This document shows positions 1 through 8,821 of a stretch of DNA of 64,000 nt, piece by piece; position 1 is the stretch's first letter; every line of letters begins with the position of its first letter. Made by a program: the position numbers and the translations under genes. The DNA lies in assembly GCA_963848195.1 (NCBI GenBank), contig CAWKCY010000009.1:744001-808000 (forward strand), given 5' to 3'. Under the pieces are notes generated by a model, which had not been told where the DNA came from, did not search any database, and was given only the letters and a program-made list of their open reading frames with translations. The DNA comes from CAVQBP01 sp963848195. GTDB taxonomy: Bacteria; Bacteroidota; Ignavibacteria; Ignavibacteriales; Ignavibacteriaceae.

Positions 1-1626
1 TAATCCGTTGTCACTACCCAGATCATACCATCCAAATTGAGGCAATGATGTATAGTGTCCCCTTATGCTGTCAACTTTATCAAACTGCTCCATAGGTACA
101 TAATGCAGCCCTCCGTCAAAATCATTAAATGTTGTTGAGCCCCATGTTACTCCATTATCTTCAGAACGGTATATTTTATATCCTTCAAACCCTTTTACAT
201 GTTCGCTGCTCACACTCCAGTATATTGTATTTTTTGTATCACCCGGAACTATCTCTACGTGTGGTGCTGGAGGAGCTTTTACAACTTTGAAATTCGAACG
301 GTATAATATATACGCATTATTTGCATGAAGAAATAAATCTTTCTGACTCATTCCAAATACTGTCGCAAAAATTAATGTGTCGGATTCTCCCGGTTGAAGT
401 GTAAAGGCTCCTGAACCAAGCAATTGAAGTCCGTCCGAGCCATCGGCTAAATAATAATTCGGACCTCCGTTTAACGTATCCGGTACTCCATCCATATCAA
501 AATCATCGCAGAATCCGTCGTTCTTACTGCTCCTAGGATTATTTCTATTTAGTAAATTGTATTGATAGAATAATTCTTTACTTTCACCATTTCCGCCGGG
601 TGCTGTACCTCCCTGCCAAAAATGAAAAGCATCGTATATTTGAACATTTTTCTGGGGTCCCGGCATCCTCAAAGCCATTGTACCTGACTTCGCTGTCTGC
701 GTTAAACTACCCGCTCCATATGGATTCGGTGCATTATAGCTGGGATCTGCTTCTCCCCAGGCAAACTGCAATGCAGGATAATAATGATGCCGGTTTAATC
801 CCCCATATCCTATAGGAGATAAAAATTGTGGAATATATCCAAAATCAGAATAGATGCCTACACGCATATCCTTAATTGGTGCACTGCCAACGTTCCTAAC
901 TACATAAACCCAGATTATAAAGTCCTGATAAAGCTGGCCTGTCCATGCCATTCCCCACATCTCCATATTTGTCTTTATCCATCTTGTCCAGCCTGTCGGA
1001 TTGCCTACAACATTTTTCCTCCCCCTCCATCCATACATAACTGAATATGTCTCCTGGTCAGCCAATCTTTCTCCGTTCTTTCCAAAGCCTGGCCACCCTT
1101 CACTTCCTACTTGTAATGCCTCTTCTGTACCCGGTATTAATGCTGGCCAGCCGTGGTTTGGACCTGATGAAGGCCATGTGGTCGCGTCTGTACTTAACGG
1201 AGCTTTAGTCGAGGTTCCACTGACTACTTGCGGGTAGGGAGCAAAATGTTCAGGATCCCAGAAATCTGCTGGCCCTTCGTTCATTGTTCCGTCTAAATAA
1301 GGCAAACTCGCTGAGTCTACTCCGCCTACCGCTCCCGTGTCCTGAGGAAAAGGACATCCGATCACTAATCCTAAGCACGTTCCATAACTTATCTTACTTC
1401 CGTTTGGGTACTCAAAGGCAGGTGGACGGGCAAGCGGAACATTCTGTTCATTCCCGTCGCATAGTTCCCCCATATTATTAAATTGATCCCTCACACGGTT
1501 TATATCTAAAATATTCCAACGCTCATATATGGTAGGATCATATGGAAGTATTTGCGAATATGAAAACGAGGATGACAGTAATATTATACTTAATACTAAT
1601 ATAATTTTTCTTGATTCTGGTCTCAT
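1..1626 (-). CDS. Large secreted protein with fibronectin-like C-terminal part, partial at window edge
   Basis: Reading the minus strand from ATG at 1626 gives 542 codons with no stop up to base 1, so the gene continues outside the window. The first ~25 residues are a signal peptide (MRPESRKIILVLS, hydrophobic core, SYSQ cleavage region). The body is rich in Trp, Tyr and Gly and contains a calcium-type DFDMDGVPD stretch near residue 380 and, near the visible end, a stretch like a fibronectin type III/interpretive strand (APPAPHVEIVPGDTKN, then WSVSSEHVKGFEGYKIYRS). This type of protein is a common last gene of TonB receptor/PorV operons in Ignavibacteria and usually ends in a T9SS tail, which would lie outside the window. 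It starts 10 bases after the stop of the propeller lipoprotein, so it is probably cotranscribed. Exact role unknown; likely exported surface or extracellular protein. Confidence 0.8.
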   Translation of the reverse strand, partial: MRPESRKIILVLSIILLSSSFSYSQILPYDPTIYERWNILDINRVRDQFNNMGELCDGNEQNVPLARPPAFEYPNGSKISYGTCLGLVIGCPFPQDTGAVGGVDSASLPYLDGTMNEGPADFWDPEHFAPYPQVVSGTSTKAPLSTDATTWPSSGPNHGWPALIPGTEEALQVGSEGWPGFGKNGERLADQETYSVMYGWRGRKNVVGNPTGWTRWIKTNMEMWGMAWTGQLYQDFIIWVYVVRNVGSAPIKDMRVGIYSDFGYIPQFLSPIGYGGLNRHHYYPALQFAWGEADPSYNAPNPYGAGSLTQTAKSGTMALRMPGPQKNVQIYDAFHFWQGGTAPGGNGESKELFYQYNLLNRNNPRSSKNDGFCDDFDMDGVPDTLNGGPNYYLADGSDGLQLLGSGAFTLQPGESDTLIFATVFGMSQKDLFLHANNAYILYRSNFKVVKAPPAPHVEIVPGDTKNTIYWSVSSEHVKGFEGYKIYRSEDNGVTWGSTTFNDFDGGLHYVPMEQFDKVDSIRGHYTSLPQFGWYDLGSDNGL

Positions 1627-1636
1627 TCTTTTTTAT

Positions 1637-3007
1637 TTAATATTTATTCGGACTGCTGGTGATTCCTTCCAAACCAGCACTACCGAGATCTATTTCTTTT
1701 AATATGAAAAATGAATTAAGATCTATGATTACTATTGAATTCGTAGATACTGCGTATAAAATATCGCCTGAAGGAAGGATTGTTAAAGATTTAACAGTAT
1801 AAGAAATATCTGCTTTATTTTGAACTGTGAAATTCTGCTTGTCTAATTTATATACTGAGTTGCCGGCTGCTGCATATATATACTTTTCATCAAATGTTAA
1901 ATCATTGGGACTGATTCCTGCAGGAAATGTAAATGCAGTATTTAATGGACTTAAATTCATATCTGTATAGCTTAGTTTGTTCCCTTTTGTATCACAGATG
2001 AATAACCTTTGAGATCCCTGATCAAATAAAATATTTCCCGATATTAATTGTGTAACAGCTTTATTCAATCTATTTAAGATTGTTCCGTCCGAAGCACTAA
2101 TTGAAACTAAATCAAGTGTAACCTGATCAAAGGTAAATAGAATATTTCCATCTGCAGAAACGGCAATTTTTCCCGGATAAAAATTTAACTTGAAAGTTTG
2201 TGTGATTGAACTATTCAAAATATCGATTTTAGAGATCGCTTTACCATAATCACTAACTACATATGCATAATTACCATCAGATATTATGGACGAAGGATTT
2301 TGCGGCATGCTAATGCTTTTTTCAACTTGATTGGTTTGTATATTTACAAAATCTAATTCGTTTTTCCCGGAATTACTTACTAACAAAAAAGTGCCGTTAC
2401 TAATAACTAGCATATCTAATGGAACTGTAAACGAAGATATTTTATAAACCATACTATCCAGGTAAGTTAATACATAAATACTATTCTTAGATTTATCACG
2501 AACGAAAATATGGTTAAATCCATTATCCGAATACATTCCTTCAGTATAAAACCAATTTGATAGAATTACGGTTGTATCGTCTAAAATAGCTCTGTTGTCG
2601 TATTGTATTGAATTATCATAAATGTCACGCACCCTTCCTTTTAATAAAATTTTATAGACACTTGATTTATTAAGAACCTGTGAGGGCGTAAAAATAACAG
2701 TGGTGTCATTCTCTGAAAAAGTTCCGGTTACCGGATTTCCCGTAAGATCTTGAACCACAAACCTATCCTGCATAGTACTTAAATCCATTCTTTGGGTAAA
2801 ATACATTTCTATTTGAGAAGTGGTCGGTACAATTAACTGAGCATTAGAGGGTTTACTGTTATTTACCTGCGGCCTGTCAACAGGAATAGGTTCCGAGGGC
2901 ATTCGATTTTTCAAGCAGCCGCTGAAAATAATTAAGAAACTAAAAATCATTGAGATAAATACAAATCTTACGGTATTTGCTGAAATATTTACTTTAGTAG
3001 CATTCAT
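1637..3007 (-). CDS. Lipoprotein with Ig-like domain and YncE-like beta-propeller
   Basis: 456 residues. A lipobox (IFSGC, Cys about residue 31) follows a hydrophobic N-terminus, so it should be a lipid-anchored outer membrane or periplasmic protein. Residues ~55-150 resemble a bacterial Ig-like (SbsA/Big_5 type) domain: phrases such as IEMYFTQRMDLSTM and TVIFTPSQVLNKSSVYKILLKG. Residues ~160-456 form a repeated beta-propeller of YncE type (ANGTFLLVSN, NYAYVVSDYGKAISKIDI, GNILFTFDQ, NKLSYTDM, YIYAAAGNSVYKLD). No catalytic residues are recognisable; the propeller probably binds a ligand or partner protein. It is the third gene of the 6638-to-1 operon, 36 bases after the PorV-like gene and 10 bases before the next gene, suggesting a surface complex with that receptor. 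Family assignment is by fold pattern only. Confidence 0.8.
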   Translation of the reverse strand: MNATKVNISANTVRFVFISMIFSFLIIFSGCLKNRMPSEPIPVDRPQVNNSKPSNAQLIVPTTSQIEMYFTQRMDLSTMQDRFVVQDLTGNPVTGTFSENDTTVIFTPSQVLNKSSVYKILLKGRVRDIYDNSIQYDNRAILDDTTVILSNWFYTEGMYSDNGFNHIFVRDKSKNSIYVLTYLDSMVYKISSFTVPLDMLVISNGTFLLVSNSGKNELDFVNIQTNQVEKSISMPQNPSSIISDGNYAYVVSDYGKAISKIDILNSSITQTFKLNFYPGKIAVSADGNILFTFDQVTLDLVSISASDGTILNRLNKAVTQLISGNILFDQGSQRLFICDTKGNKLSYTDMNLSPLNTAFTFPAGISPNDLTFDEKYIYAAAGNSVYKLDKQNFTVQNKADISYTVKSLTILPSGDILYAVSTNSIVIIDLNSFFILKEIDLGSAGLEGITSSPNKY

Positions 3008-3043
3008 ATTTTTTCTCTTATTAAGAAAATTATTTTTATTTAA

Positions 3044-4057
3044 TTAGAAATTAAGTGATAACGAAAATTGCTGCACAGAGTTTAAATACTGATACTGTGT
3101 AAAAGCATAGTCGAAGCTGATTAAACCTGCAAAATCCGTTTTAATATTTACACCTGCGCCGGCTGAGAAATTCGATTCATTATTATTAAAACGATATCCC
3201 CCTCTTAAGGACAAAGCATTAAAAATCTCTACTTCACCGCCAACATTATATCTGGTTGTATAATCGCGTTGATCAATTATCGCAGCACTTAAAGAAACAG
3301 TATAATAATCAGTTTTTAAAACTCTACTAGTTGCTCCAATTTGAAAAAACAAAGGTAAACTCCAGCTGTCAGTTTCTAAATCTGCAGGTATAACCTTGTT
3401 TGTTGGACTCCCCGGAACTATTTGATCAACAGTTAAATCCTGCCCCGTAAATTGTATTTGGCTGCCGAAGTTTGAAAGAGTTATACCAAGCTGCAGATCA
3501 TTTAAAAAAGAAGTTGTAAATACACTTCCGATATCAAAAGCAAAGGAATTTGCAGATACAGTAGATATAGATTCATTTATATATTTTATCTTTAAGCCTA
3601 CTGAGAAGCGGTCTGTAAAATTTTTCGCAAAAGCCAATCCTATCGCATAGTCTGAAGCATTAAAATACCTCCCTGTTCCATCTTGCTGGGCTAAAGTTGT
3701 TACTTCCATATCTCCGGAAGAGAAATAAGTGATATCTAAACCTGCTGTTCCATATTCTGTCGGTAACGTAGCGGATATGTATCCAAGTTTTGTGTCTACT
3801 AACCAGTAGAGGTAAGAAAATGAAGCACTAACTGAGTTAATACGGCTTATAGTACCGGGATTCCAGTACATGGAAGAAGCATCATGTGCGGTTGTAATAT
3901 CCGATCCGGCGCTGCCTACTATCCGTGCTCCCAATCCTATCTTCAAAAAATTAGCTGCTGAGGTGCCTATATAGTTTACACCTTGGGCGTTTACAATAGT
4001 AAAATTAACTAGTATCGAAAAAGCCGCAATTAAAATTATTTTGATATCAAATTTCAT
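3044..4057 (-). CDS. PorV/PorQ-family outer membrane barrel protein
   Basis: 337 residues with signal peptide (MKFDIKIILIAAFSILV...VNAQ). The mature start (GTSAANFLKIGLGARIVGSAGS, then DASSMYWNPG) is the signature of the PorV/PorQ family of FadL-like 14-stranded barrels, and alternating aromatic beta strands run to a terminal Phe (FSLSLNF), as in outer membrane barrels. In the type IX secretion system PorV carries cargo with C-terminal sorting tails to the attachment complex; paralogues like this one commonly sit in operons with a TonB receptor and secreted proteins. Here it lies 31 bases after the receptor and 36 bases before the propeller lipoprotein. It may be a dedicated shuttle or anchor for the neighbouring exported proteins rather than the genome-wide PorV; sequence alone cannot decide. 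Confidence 0.88.
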   Translation of the reverse strand: MKFDIKIILIAAFSILVNFTIVNAQGVNYIGTSAANFLKIGLGARIVGSAGSDITTAHDASSMYWNPGTISRINSVSASFSYLYWLVDTKLGYISATLPTEYGTAGLDITYFSSGDMEVTTLAQQDGTGRYFNASDYAIGLAFAKNFTDRFSVGLKIKYINESISTVSANSFAFDIGSVFTTSFLNDLQLGITLSNFGSQIQFTGQDLTVDQIVPGSPTNKVIPADLETDSWSLPLFFQIGATSRVLKTDYYTVSLSAAIIDQRDYTTRYNVGGEVEIFNALSLRGGYRFNNNESNFSAGAGVNIKTDFAGLISFDYAFTQYQYLNSVQQFSLSLNF

Positions 4058-4088
4058 TTTTATCTCCTATCAGCAACCATTTAAATTC

Positions 4089-6638
4089 CTAATAATTAAA
4101 TGCTATACCAAATTGTATATTCCGGTCAGGGCCATATTGCGTCGGATCATCATAATAGTCATGTGAATGTCCCGGGTCGACTCCTTGACCAGGTATTCCT
4201 GAATCTGCGTACACCCAGTAAATATTTCTTCTGTTTAATAAATTAGTTATTTGTATATATATTCTTGAGTTTATCTGAAAAATATCCCATTCCTTGTAGA
4301 GCATCAGATCTATATCGCTTAAGAAAGGCGCCCTTAAAGCATTCGGCTGAAAAACATTATATGTATATGGGGTACCGCTGCTTGCACTTCCTATTATTGA
4401 GAATCCCCATTTGTCGGGGAATTGAAAGATAGCACCGAATGCAACTGTATGAGGTTGATCCCAGTCCGCTGGAAAAGTCCTTGAAATATCTTGAGGTTGT
4501 GAAAATATTAAAGAACTGCTCACTAAAGCTTGTGAGTATGTATAATTTAGAAATCCGGAAAAATAATTGCTGAACCTTTTACTTAGGGAAACCTCTATCC
4601 CTTTTACTGTTGCAAAATTAATATTGCTGAATACAGGATAATTCTGTTGCTTTACTGCTGTACCCGAAAAAACGAATCCGCTTATTATCTCTTCACCGAT
4701 TAGGTCTGATGTCTTTCTGTAAAAACCGGTTATATCTAAACTTAATGATGGAGCTAAAGCTATTTGAACTCCTGCTTCATAATTAATTGTTTTTTCAGGT
4801 TTAAGGTCTCCTTTGGCTACTGCTCCTGATATATTACTGACATTTGGAGCCGGATAACCGCTGTATTCTCTATTCATTCCCTGATAGACTTCATAGAATG
4901 CTGGATATTGATAGTAATATCCATAGCCGAACCGGAATGCAGCTGCATCAGATATAGGATAGCTTATACCGAAACGGGGACTGAAGTAATGGACAGACTT
5001 TACTTTACCGACTTGTCCGTTAGGTTGTGTTATATCCAAAATATATTCTCTGTTTGGATTAATATAATCGTACCTTAATCCTAGGTTGATAACCATTCCT
5101 ATATCATCAAACTCCATTTTATCATTAATGTAACCAGAATATTGATATGGCCTTAAATCATAGTCTTCAATTGAATAAAATCCGCCGTTTGGATTTGATC
5201 TATTATATGTAGTTTTCATTTTATCCAATGAAAATCCTAATGTAATGTTTTGCTGTTTTGTGATTTGAGTTATCAAATCTCCTTTAAATTCTAACCTTTC
5301 AAAATTGCTCTTAAAGTAAACGTAATTTTCACCTGTTACAGAAAATTCCGGACCATCAATTTCCGGTCTTATTGCATATACTGCAGGATTATCAAAAACA
5401 TCCGATTTAAATCTTCTTTGATAGTGTGAAAAAGTGATATTGTAGAAAGTACTGTTTGAAAGTACATCTGTAAATTTCAAATAACCCAGGCTGCCGTTTA
5501 GAAAATTGTTAGGTGTTCCATATGGATTATGCTTATAATATTGATTATAATATCCTTGCTGCGTGGACATATTTAAATATCCCAGCCTTATTTTTAATGG
5601 GTTACTAATTTGCCAAATTAATTTTCCGAAAAATGACCTATTGTCTTTAAATCCCATTGGGACTTTTGTGGGAGTTCCTGATATATCCAATCCTCTGCTA
5701 TCTACATAATTCGGAGGTATATACCCATAAATGTATCCATCACTAGAATAGTCTTTACCGGAAAGGAAAATACTAGCAGATTTAGATCCTAATAAAGGTA
5801 AGCTGATTGAACCGTCTATATTATATGAATTTTGACTCCCGTTTATTTTTCCGAAACCATCTGAATATGTAGTAAAATTTATTTTCACTTTATTAGGGAC
5901 ATTATCTGAAGTCTGCATTGAGACAACTCCGGACATCGCCTCACCAAATTGAGGCCCGAAAGTTCCTGTTAAAGTTTCTATTGATTGTAATGAACTTACT
6001 CCAATAACATCCAGATTAAAGCCGCCCCAAAGAGCATCCGTAATATTTATTCCATCAAAAGAGTAGAGTGTCTCGTTTGATCTTCCACCGCGGAAATGTA
6101 AGCCGTCGGTTGGTTGTGTGGCAAATTGGCCGAATACCGGCTGAGAGTTTACAGGTGTTGTTGCAATATTCGTTGTTATTCCCGCTTGATTTGTAATTGC
6201 ATTTGTAATAGAACCTGAAAGTGGAAGATTTTGCAAATCATGTTCTTCAAATCCTTGCATTTTTGAAGTTAAATCTTTTTGAACAGGGGGTTTTTCACTT
6301 ATCACTACTATCTCATTTAGATTAACGGCAGATGAATTTAATTCAACGTTTAATCTTGTAGTTAGTCCAGGGCGTACTTCAACATTTTCGATCCTGTTTT
6401 TAGTAAAACCGATAGCGCTGACCATTATGGTATATGTACCGGAAGGAATATTCAGAATAAAGTAGCTTCCATCCTCATTAACCGCTGCGCCTAATGCAGT
6501 TCCCTGAATAATTACATTAGCTCCAATAACGGGCTGACTATTTTCATCTAAAACATTACCGGCAATTTTTCCGGTTGTTTGTGCAAAAAGAGTTGATGTA
6601 GCAGTAAGTATTACAAATAAAGTAATTATCTTGATCAC
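4089..6638 (-). CDS. TonB-dependent receptor with N-terminal carboxypeptidase-like domain
   Basis: 849 residues. Signal peptide at 1-20 (ending LFAQ), a carboxypeptidase-regulatory-like beta-sandwich at ~22-105 (GKIAGNVLDENSQPVIGANVII, then YTIMVSAIGFTK), a plug domain at ~115-240 (FRGGRSNETLYSFDGINI) and a long outer membrane barrel to the terminal aromatic residue (GIAFNY). This is the classic layout of Bacteroidota-type TonB receptors that import oligomers or chelates across the outer membrane; no SusD-like partner is adjacent. It is the first gene of an operon with a PorV-like barrel, a propeller lipoprotein and a secreted protein. A stem-loop at 6670-6707 separates it from the upstream gene, so it likely has its own promoter in 6639-6669 or reads through. 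Substrate unknown. Confidence 0.9.
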   Translation of the reverse strand: MIKIITLFVILTATSTLFAQTTGKIAGNVLDENSQPVIGANVIIQGTALGAAVNEDGSYFILNIPSGTYTIMVSAIGFTKNRIENVEVRPGLTTRLNVELNSSAVNLNEIVVISEKPPVQKDLTSKMQGFEEHDLQNLPLSGSITNAITNQAGITTNIATTPVNSQPVFGQFATQPTDGLHFRGGRSNETLYSFDGINITDALWGGFNLDVIGVSSLQSIETLTGTFGPQFGEAMSGVVSMQTSDNVPNKVKINFTTYSDGFGKINGSQNSYNIDGSISLPLLGSKSASIFLSGKDYSSDGYIYGYIPPNYVDSRGLDISGTPTKVPMGFKDNRSFFGKLIWQISNPLKIRLGYLNMSTQQGYYNQYYKHNPYGTPNNFLNGSLGYLKFTDVLSNSTFYNITFSHYQRRFKSDVFDNPAVYAIRPEIDGPEFSVTGENYVYFKSNFERLEFKGDLITQITKQQNITLGFSLDKMKTTYNRSNPNGGFYSIEDYDLRPYQYSGYINDKMEFDDIGMVINLGLRYDYINPNREYILDITQPNGQVGKVKSVHYFSPRFGISYPISDAAAFRFGYGYYYQYPAFYEVYQGMNREYSGYPAPNVSNISGAVAKGDLKPEKTINYEAGVQIALAPSLSLDITGFYRKTSDLIGEEIISGFVFSGTAVKQQNYPVFSNINFATVKGIEVSLSKRFSNYFSGFLNYTYSQALVSSSLIFSQPQDISRTFPADWDQPHTVAFGAIFQFPDKWGFSIIGSASSGTPYTYNVFQPNALRAPFLSDIDLMLYKEWDIFQINSRIYIQITNLLNRRNIYWVYADSGIPGQGVDPGHSHDYYDDPTQYGPDRNIQFGIAFNY

Positions 6639-6669
6639 AACTTATCACTCCTACATTTGAGTTTATTCT

Positions 6670-6707
6670 CTTATGTGAAGGAATTATTTATTCTTCCTTC
6701 ACATAAG
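6670..6707 (-). terminator. Stem-loop terminator or attenuator after the CBM9-like gene
   Basis: A perfect 14-bp inverted repeat (CTTATGTGAAGGAA at 6670-6683, its complement at 6694-6707) with a 10-base AT loop. It lies 49 bases beyond the stop of the 6756-8483 gene and 31 bases before the TonB receptor start, so it most likely ends transcription of the former. The U-tract on the minus strand is weak. Confidence 0.6.
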
Positions 6708-6755
6708 AATAGAATTTTAATTTAATTAACCAACATTCCTTCAAATTGATAATTT

Positions 6756-8483
6756 TTATTTAAGAATTATCATTTTGCGAGCTTCTCTGTAATTGTTTAC
6801 TTCGATTGAGTAGAAATAAACTCCAGATGAAAGGTTCCTAGCATCAAATTTAACCTTATAATTGCCCGCAGATCTATATTCACTTTCAATAGTAGCTACC
6901 TTTTCTCCTAATATGTTGAATACTGCCAGGTTCACAAGGCCTGCCTCCGGTAAATCATAAGATATCGTTGTAGTTGGGTTAAATGGATTAGGATAATTCT
7001 GCTTTAGTAAAAATTTATTTGGGATAATATTATTAAAAGTCTCAACGCCGGTCACACTGTTTTTTATTTTAAACATATATCCCGGTCCGCCCGCAACAGG
7101 CGCATAATCCGAACGCCACGGTCCATTCCATTCATTTGTGTATATCAATATTGCTATACTGTCTGGAGTGCCGGTAAGTGAAAGATGTTTTGGATGAAAT
7201 ATTATATCTTTCGGGATTGACATTTCTACTTCGTTGCGGCTTGCATTCCATGCGATTCTACCCCCGCGTGTTGTATCCGCTATTTCAAAATCCCATCCTG
7301 TTCCATCCTGCAGATGTTCATATACTGCACCTTCATACCCTGTCTTTTGAATGAAAGCTGAATCGTCCGGATAACTTTGCATATAAAAATCGTATCCTGA
7401 CTGCCACCATCCCCAGGTCAATCCTGTTGTATCATGCTCTCCGGGATCAACAGATATGTACGTTGTTATACTTGCACCTCCATGATATGAGGTATCGTTT
7501 GGTATGTTATCCACACTTCCTATCGGATTCATCGTCACTCGGACATAAAGATTGTCATCATCTTGAGTAGCATAAACATCTTGAATATCAAGGTCTGCAA
7601 AATAACTGGGATCGGTATTTCCACGTGGTGGGTCAGTTTCATCTCCCTCCGCAAATGTTGTCTCTACATAATTTGGGGGAACATCTATCTGAGTACTTGG
7701 GTCCCAATCGAAAAAAGTACCATCAATATTGATAGCTGGTGTGCTTTTTATTTTAAACATATATCCCGGTCCGCCCGCAACGGGCGCATAATCCGAACGC
7801 CATGGACCATTCCATTCATTTGTGTATATAAGTATTGCTATACTGTCCGGTGTGCCTTTAAGTGAAAGATGTTTGGGATGAAATATTATATCTTTCGGGA
7901 TTGACATCTCTACTTCATTGCGGCTTGCATTCCATGCGATTCTCCCCCCGCGTGTCGTGTCTGCTATTTCAAAATCCCATCCTGTTCCATCCTGCAGATG
8001 TTCATATACTGCACCTTCATACCCTGTCTTTTGAATGAAAGCTGAATCGTCCGGATAACTTTGCATATAAAAATCGTATCCTGACTGCCACCATCCCCAG
8101 GTCAATCCTGTTGTATCATGCTCTCCGGGATCAACAGATATGTACGTTGTTATACTTGCACCTCCATGATATGAGGTATCGTTTGGTATGTTATCCACAC
8201 TTCCTATCGGATTCATTGTCACTCGGACATAGATATTATCATCATCTTGAGTAACATAAACATCTTGAATATCAAGGTCAGCAAAATAACTGGGATCAGT
8301 ATTACCACGTGGTGGGTCCGTCTCATCTCCCTCCGCAAATGTTGTCTCTACATAATTTGGGGGAACATCTATCTGGGTACTTGGGTTCCAGTCGAAAAAT
8401 GTACCATCAATATTAATAGTCTGCGGCTTGCCTGGAAAGGTGAATAGCAGGAAACATGCTGAAAAAAGTAGAGCCTTTTTCAT
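6756..8483 (-). CDS. Secreted protein with two near-identical CBM9-like domains and T9SS tail
   Basis: 575 residues. Signal peptide (MKKALLFSACFLLFTFPG) followed by two almost identical copies of a ~228-residue unit (about 22-245 and 250-475) and a C-terminal type A sorting tail (QNYPNPFNPTTTISYDLP, ending ARKMIILK). Each unit opens with INIDGTFFDW, then DIQDVYVTQDDDNIYVRVTM, a pattern like family 9 carbohydrate-binding (DOMON-like) modules, which often bind glycans or haem; this is inferred from pattern. The two copies differ by only a few residues (for example KGTPDS versus TGTPDS), showing a recent internal duplication of 684 bases. The sorting tail predicts export through the outer membrane and attachment at the surface. 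It has its own terminator-like hairpin downstream and a long AT-rich upstream region. Confidence 0.85.
   Translation of the reverse strand: MKKALLFSACFLLFTFPGKPQTINIDGTFFDWNPSTQIDVPPNYVETTFAEGDETDPPRGNTDPSYFADLDIQDVYVTQDDDNIYVRVTMNPIGSVDNIPNDTSYHGGASITTYISVDPGEHDTTGLTWGWWQSGYDFYMQSYPDDSAFIQKTGYEGAVYEHLQDGTGWDFEIADTTRGGRIAWNASRNEVEMSIPKDIIFHPKHLSLKGTPDSIAILIYTNEWNGPWRSDYAPVAGGPGYMFKIKSTPAINIDGTFFDWDPSTQIDVPPNYVETTFAEGDETDPPRGNTDPSYFADLDIQDVYATQDDDNLYVRVTMNPIGSVDNIPNDTSYHGGASITTYISVDPGEHDTTGLTWGWWQSGYDFYMQSYPDDSAFIQKTGYEGAVYEHLQDGTGWDFEIADTTRGGRIAWNASRNEVEMSIPKDIIFHPKHLSLTGTPDSIAILIYTNEWNGPWRSDYAPVAGGPGYMFKIKNSVTGVETFNNIIPNKFLLKQNYPNPFNPTTTISYDLPEAGLVNLAVFNILGEKVATIESEYRSAGNYKVKFDARNLSSGVYFYSIEVNNYREARKMIILK
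7061..8418. repeat. 684-bp tandem duplication inside a T9SS gene
   Basis: Bases 7061-7734 and 7745-8418 are nearly identical at exactly 684-base offset (228 codons), so the unit is duplicated in frame. Differences are scattered single bases, mostly silent (for example gtctggagtgccggt versus gtccggtgtgccttt). Confidence 0.9.
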
Positions 8484-8809
8484 TTGATCCTCCGATCTGG
8501 TTTATAAATAAATTATTAGGTCAACTTAAAGGAAAATTTTTTTTCAGATTCAATTAAAAGTTAAATACCGTTTATTTACTACTGCACCCGATCAAATACA
8601 AATTTTATAAAACCCTGGCTATAATTTCTTTGTATATAAAAATCTCAAATATTTTTTTTAAAACTCTAGTACCTCTTACATGCCCCAATTTGTAATCCAA
8701 ATAAAAAAAACTATAATGCACCCATGAATTTATAAAAATTTTTATTAATATCAATGATAATTATAATAATATTTAAATATTATATATAAATATTATAATT
8801 ATTTTATAA
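8484..8809. other. AT-rich intergenic region with a long AT hairpin
   Basis: No coding signal. The segment is extremely AT-rich and ends in an almost perfect AT-only inverted repeat at about 8757-8802 (ATAATTATAATAATATTTA against TAAATATTATAATTAT). Directly after it the base composition jumps to roughly half GC, where the truncated propeller gene begins, so the hairpin marks a likely recombination junction. It should also carry the promoter for the minus-strand gene starting at 8483; no convincing promoter motif was identified. Confidence 0.6.
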
Positions 8810-8821
8810 ATAAGATTATTA

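Noticed and set aside
600..1481. Plus-strand open frames in the first 1.5 kb
   Set aside because: They are antisense to one continuous 542-codon minus-strand frame with a signal peptide and repeats typical of secreted proteins.
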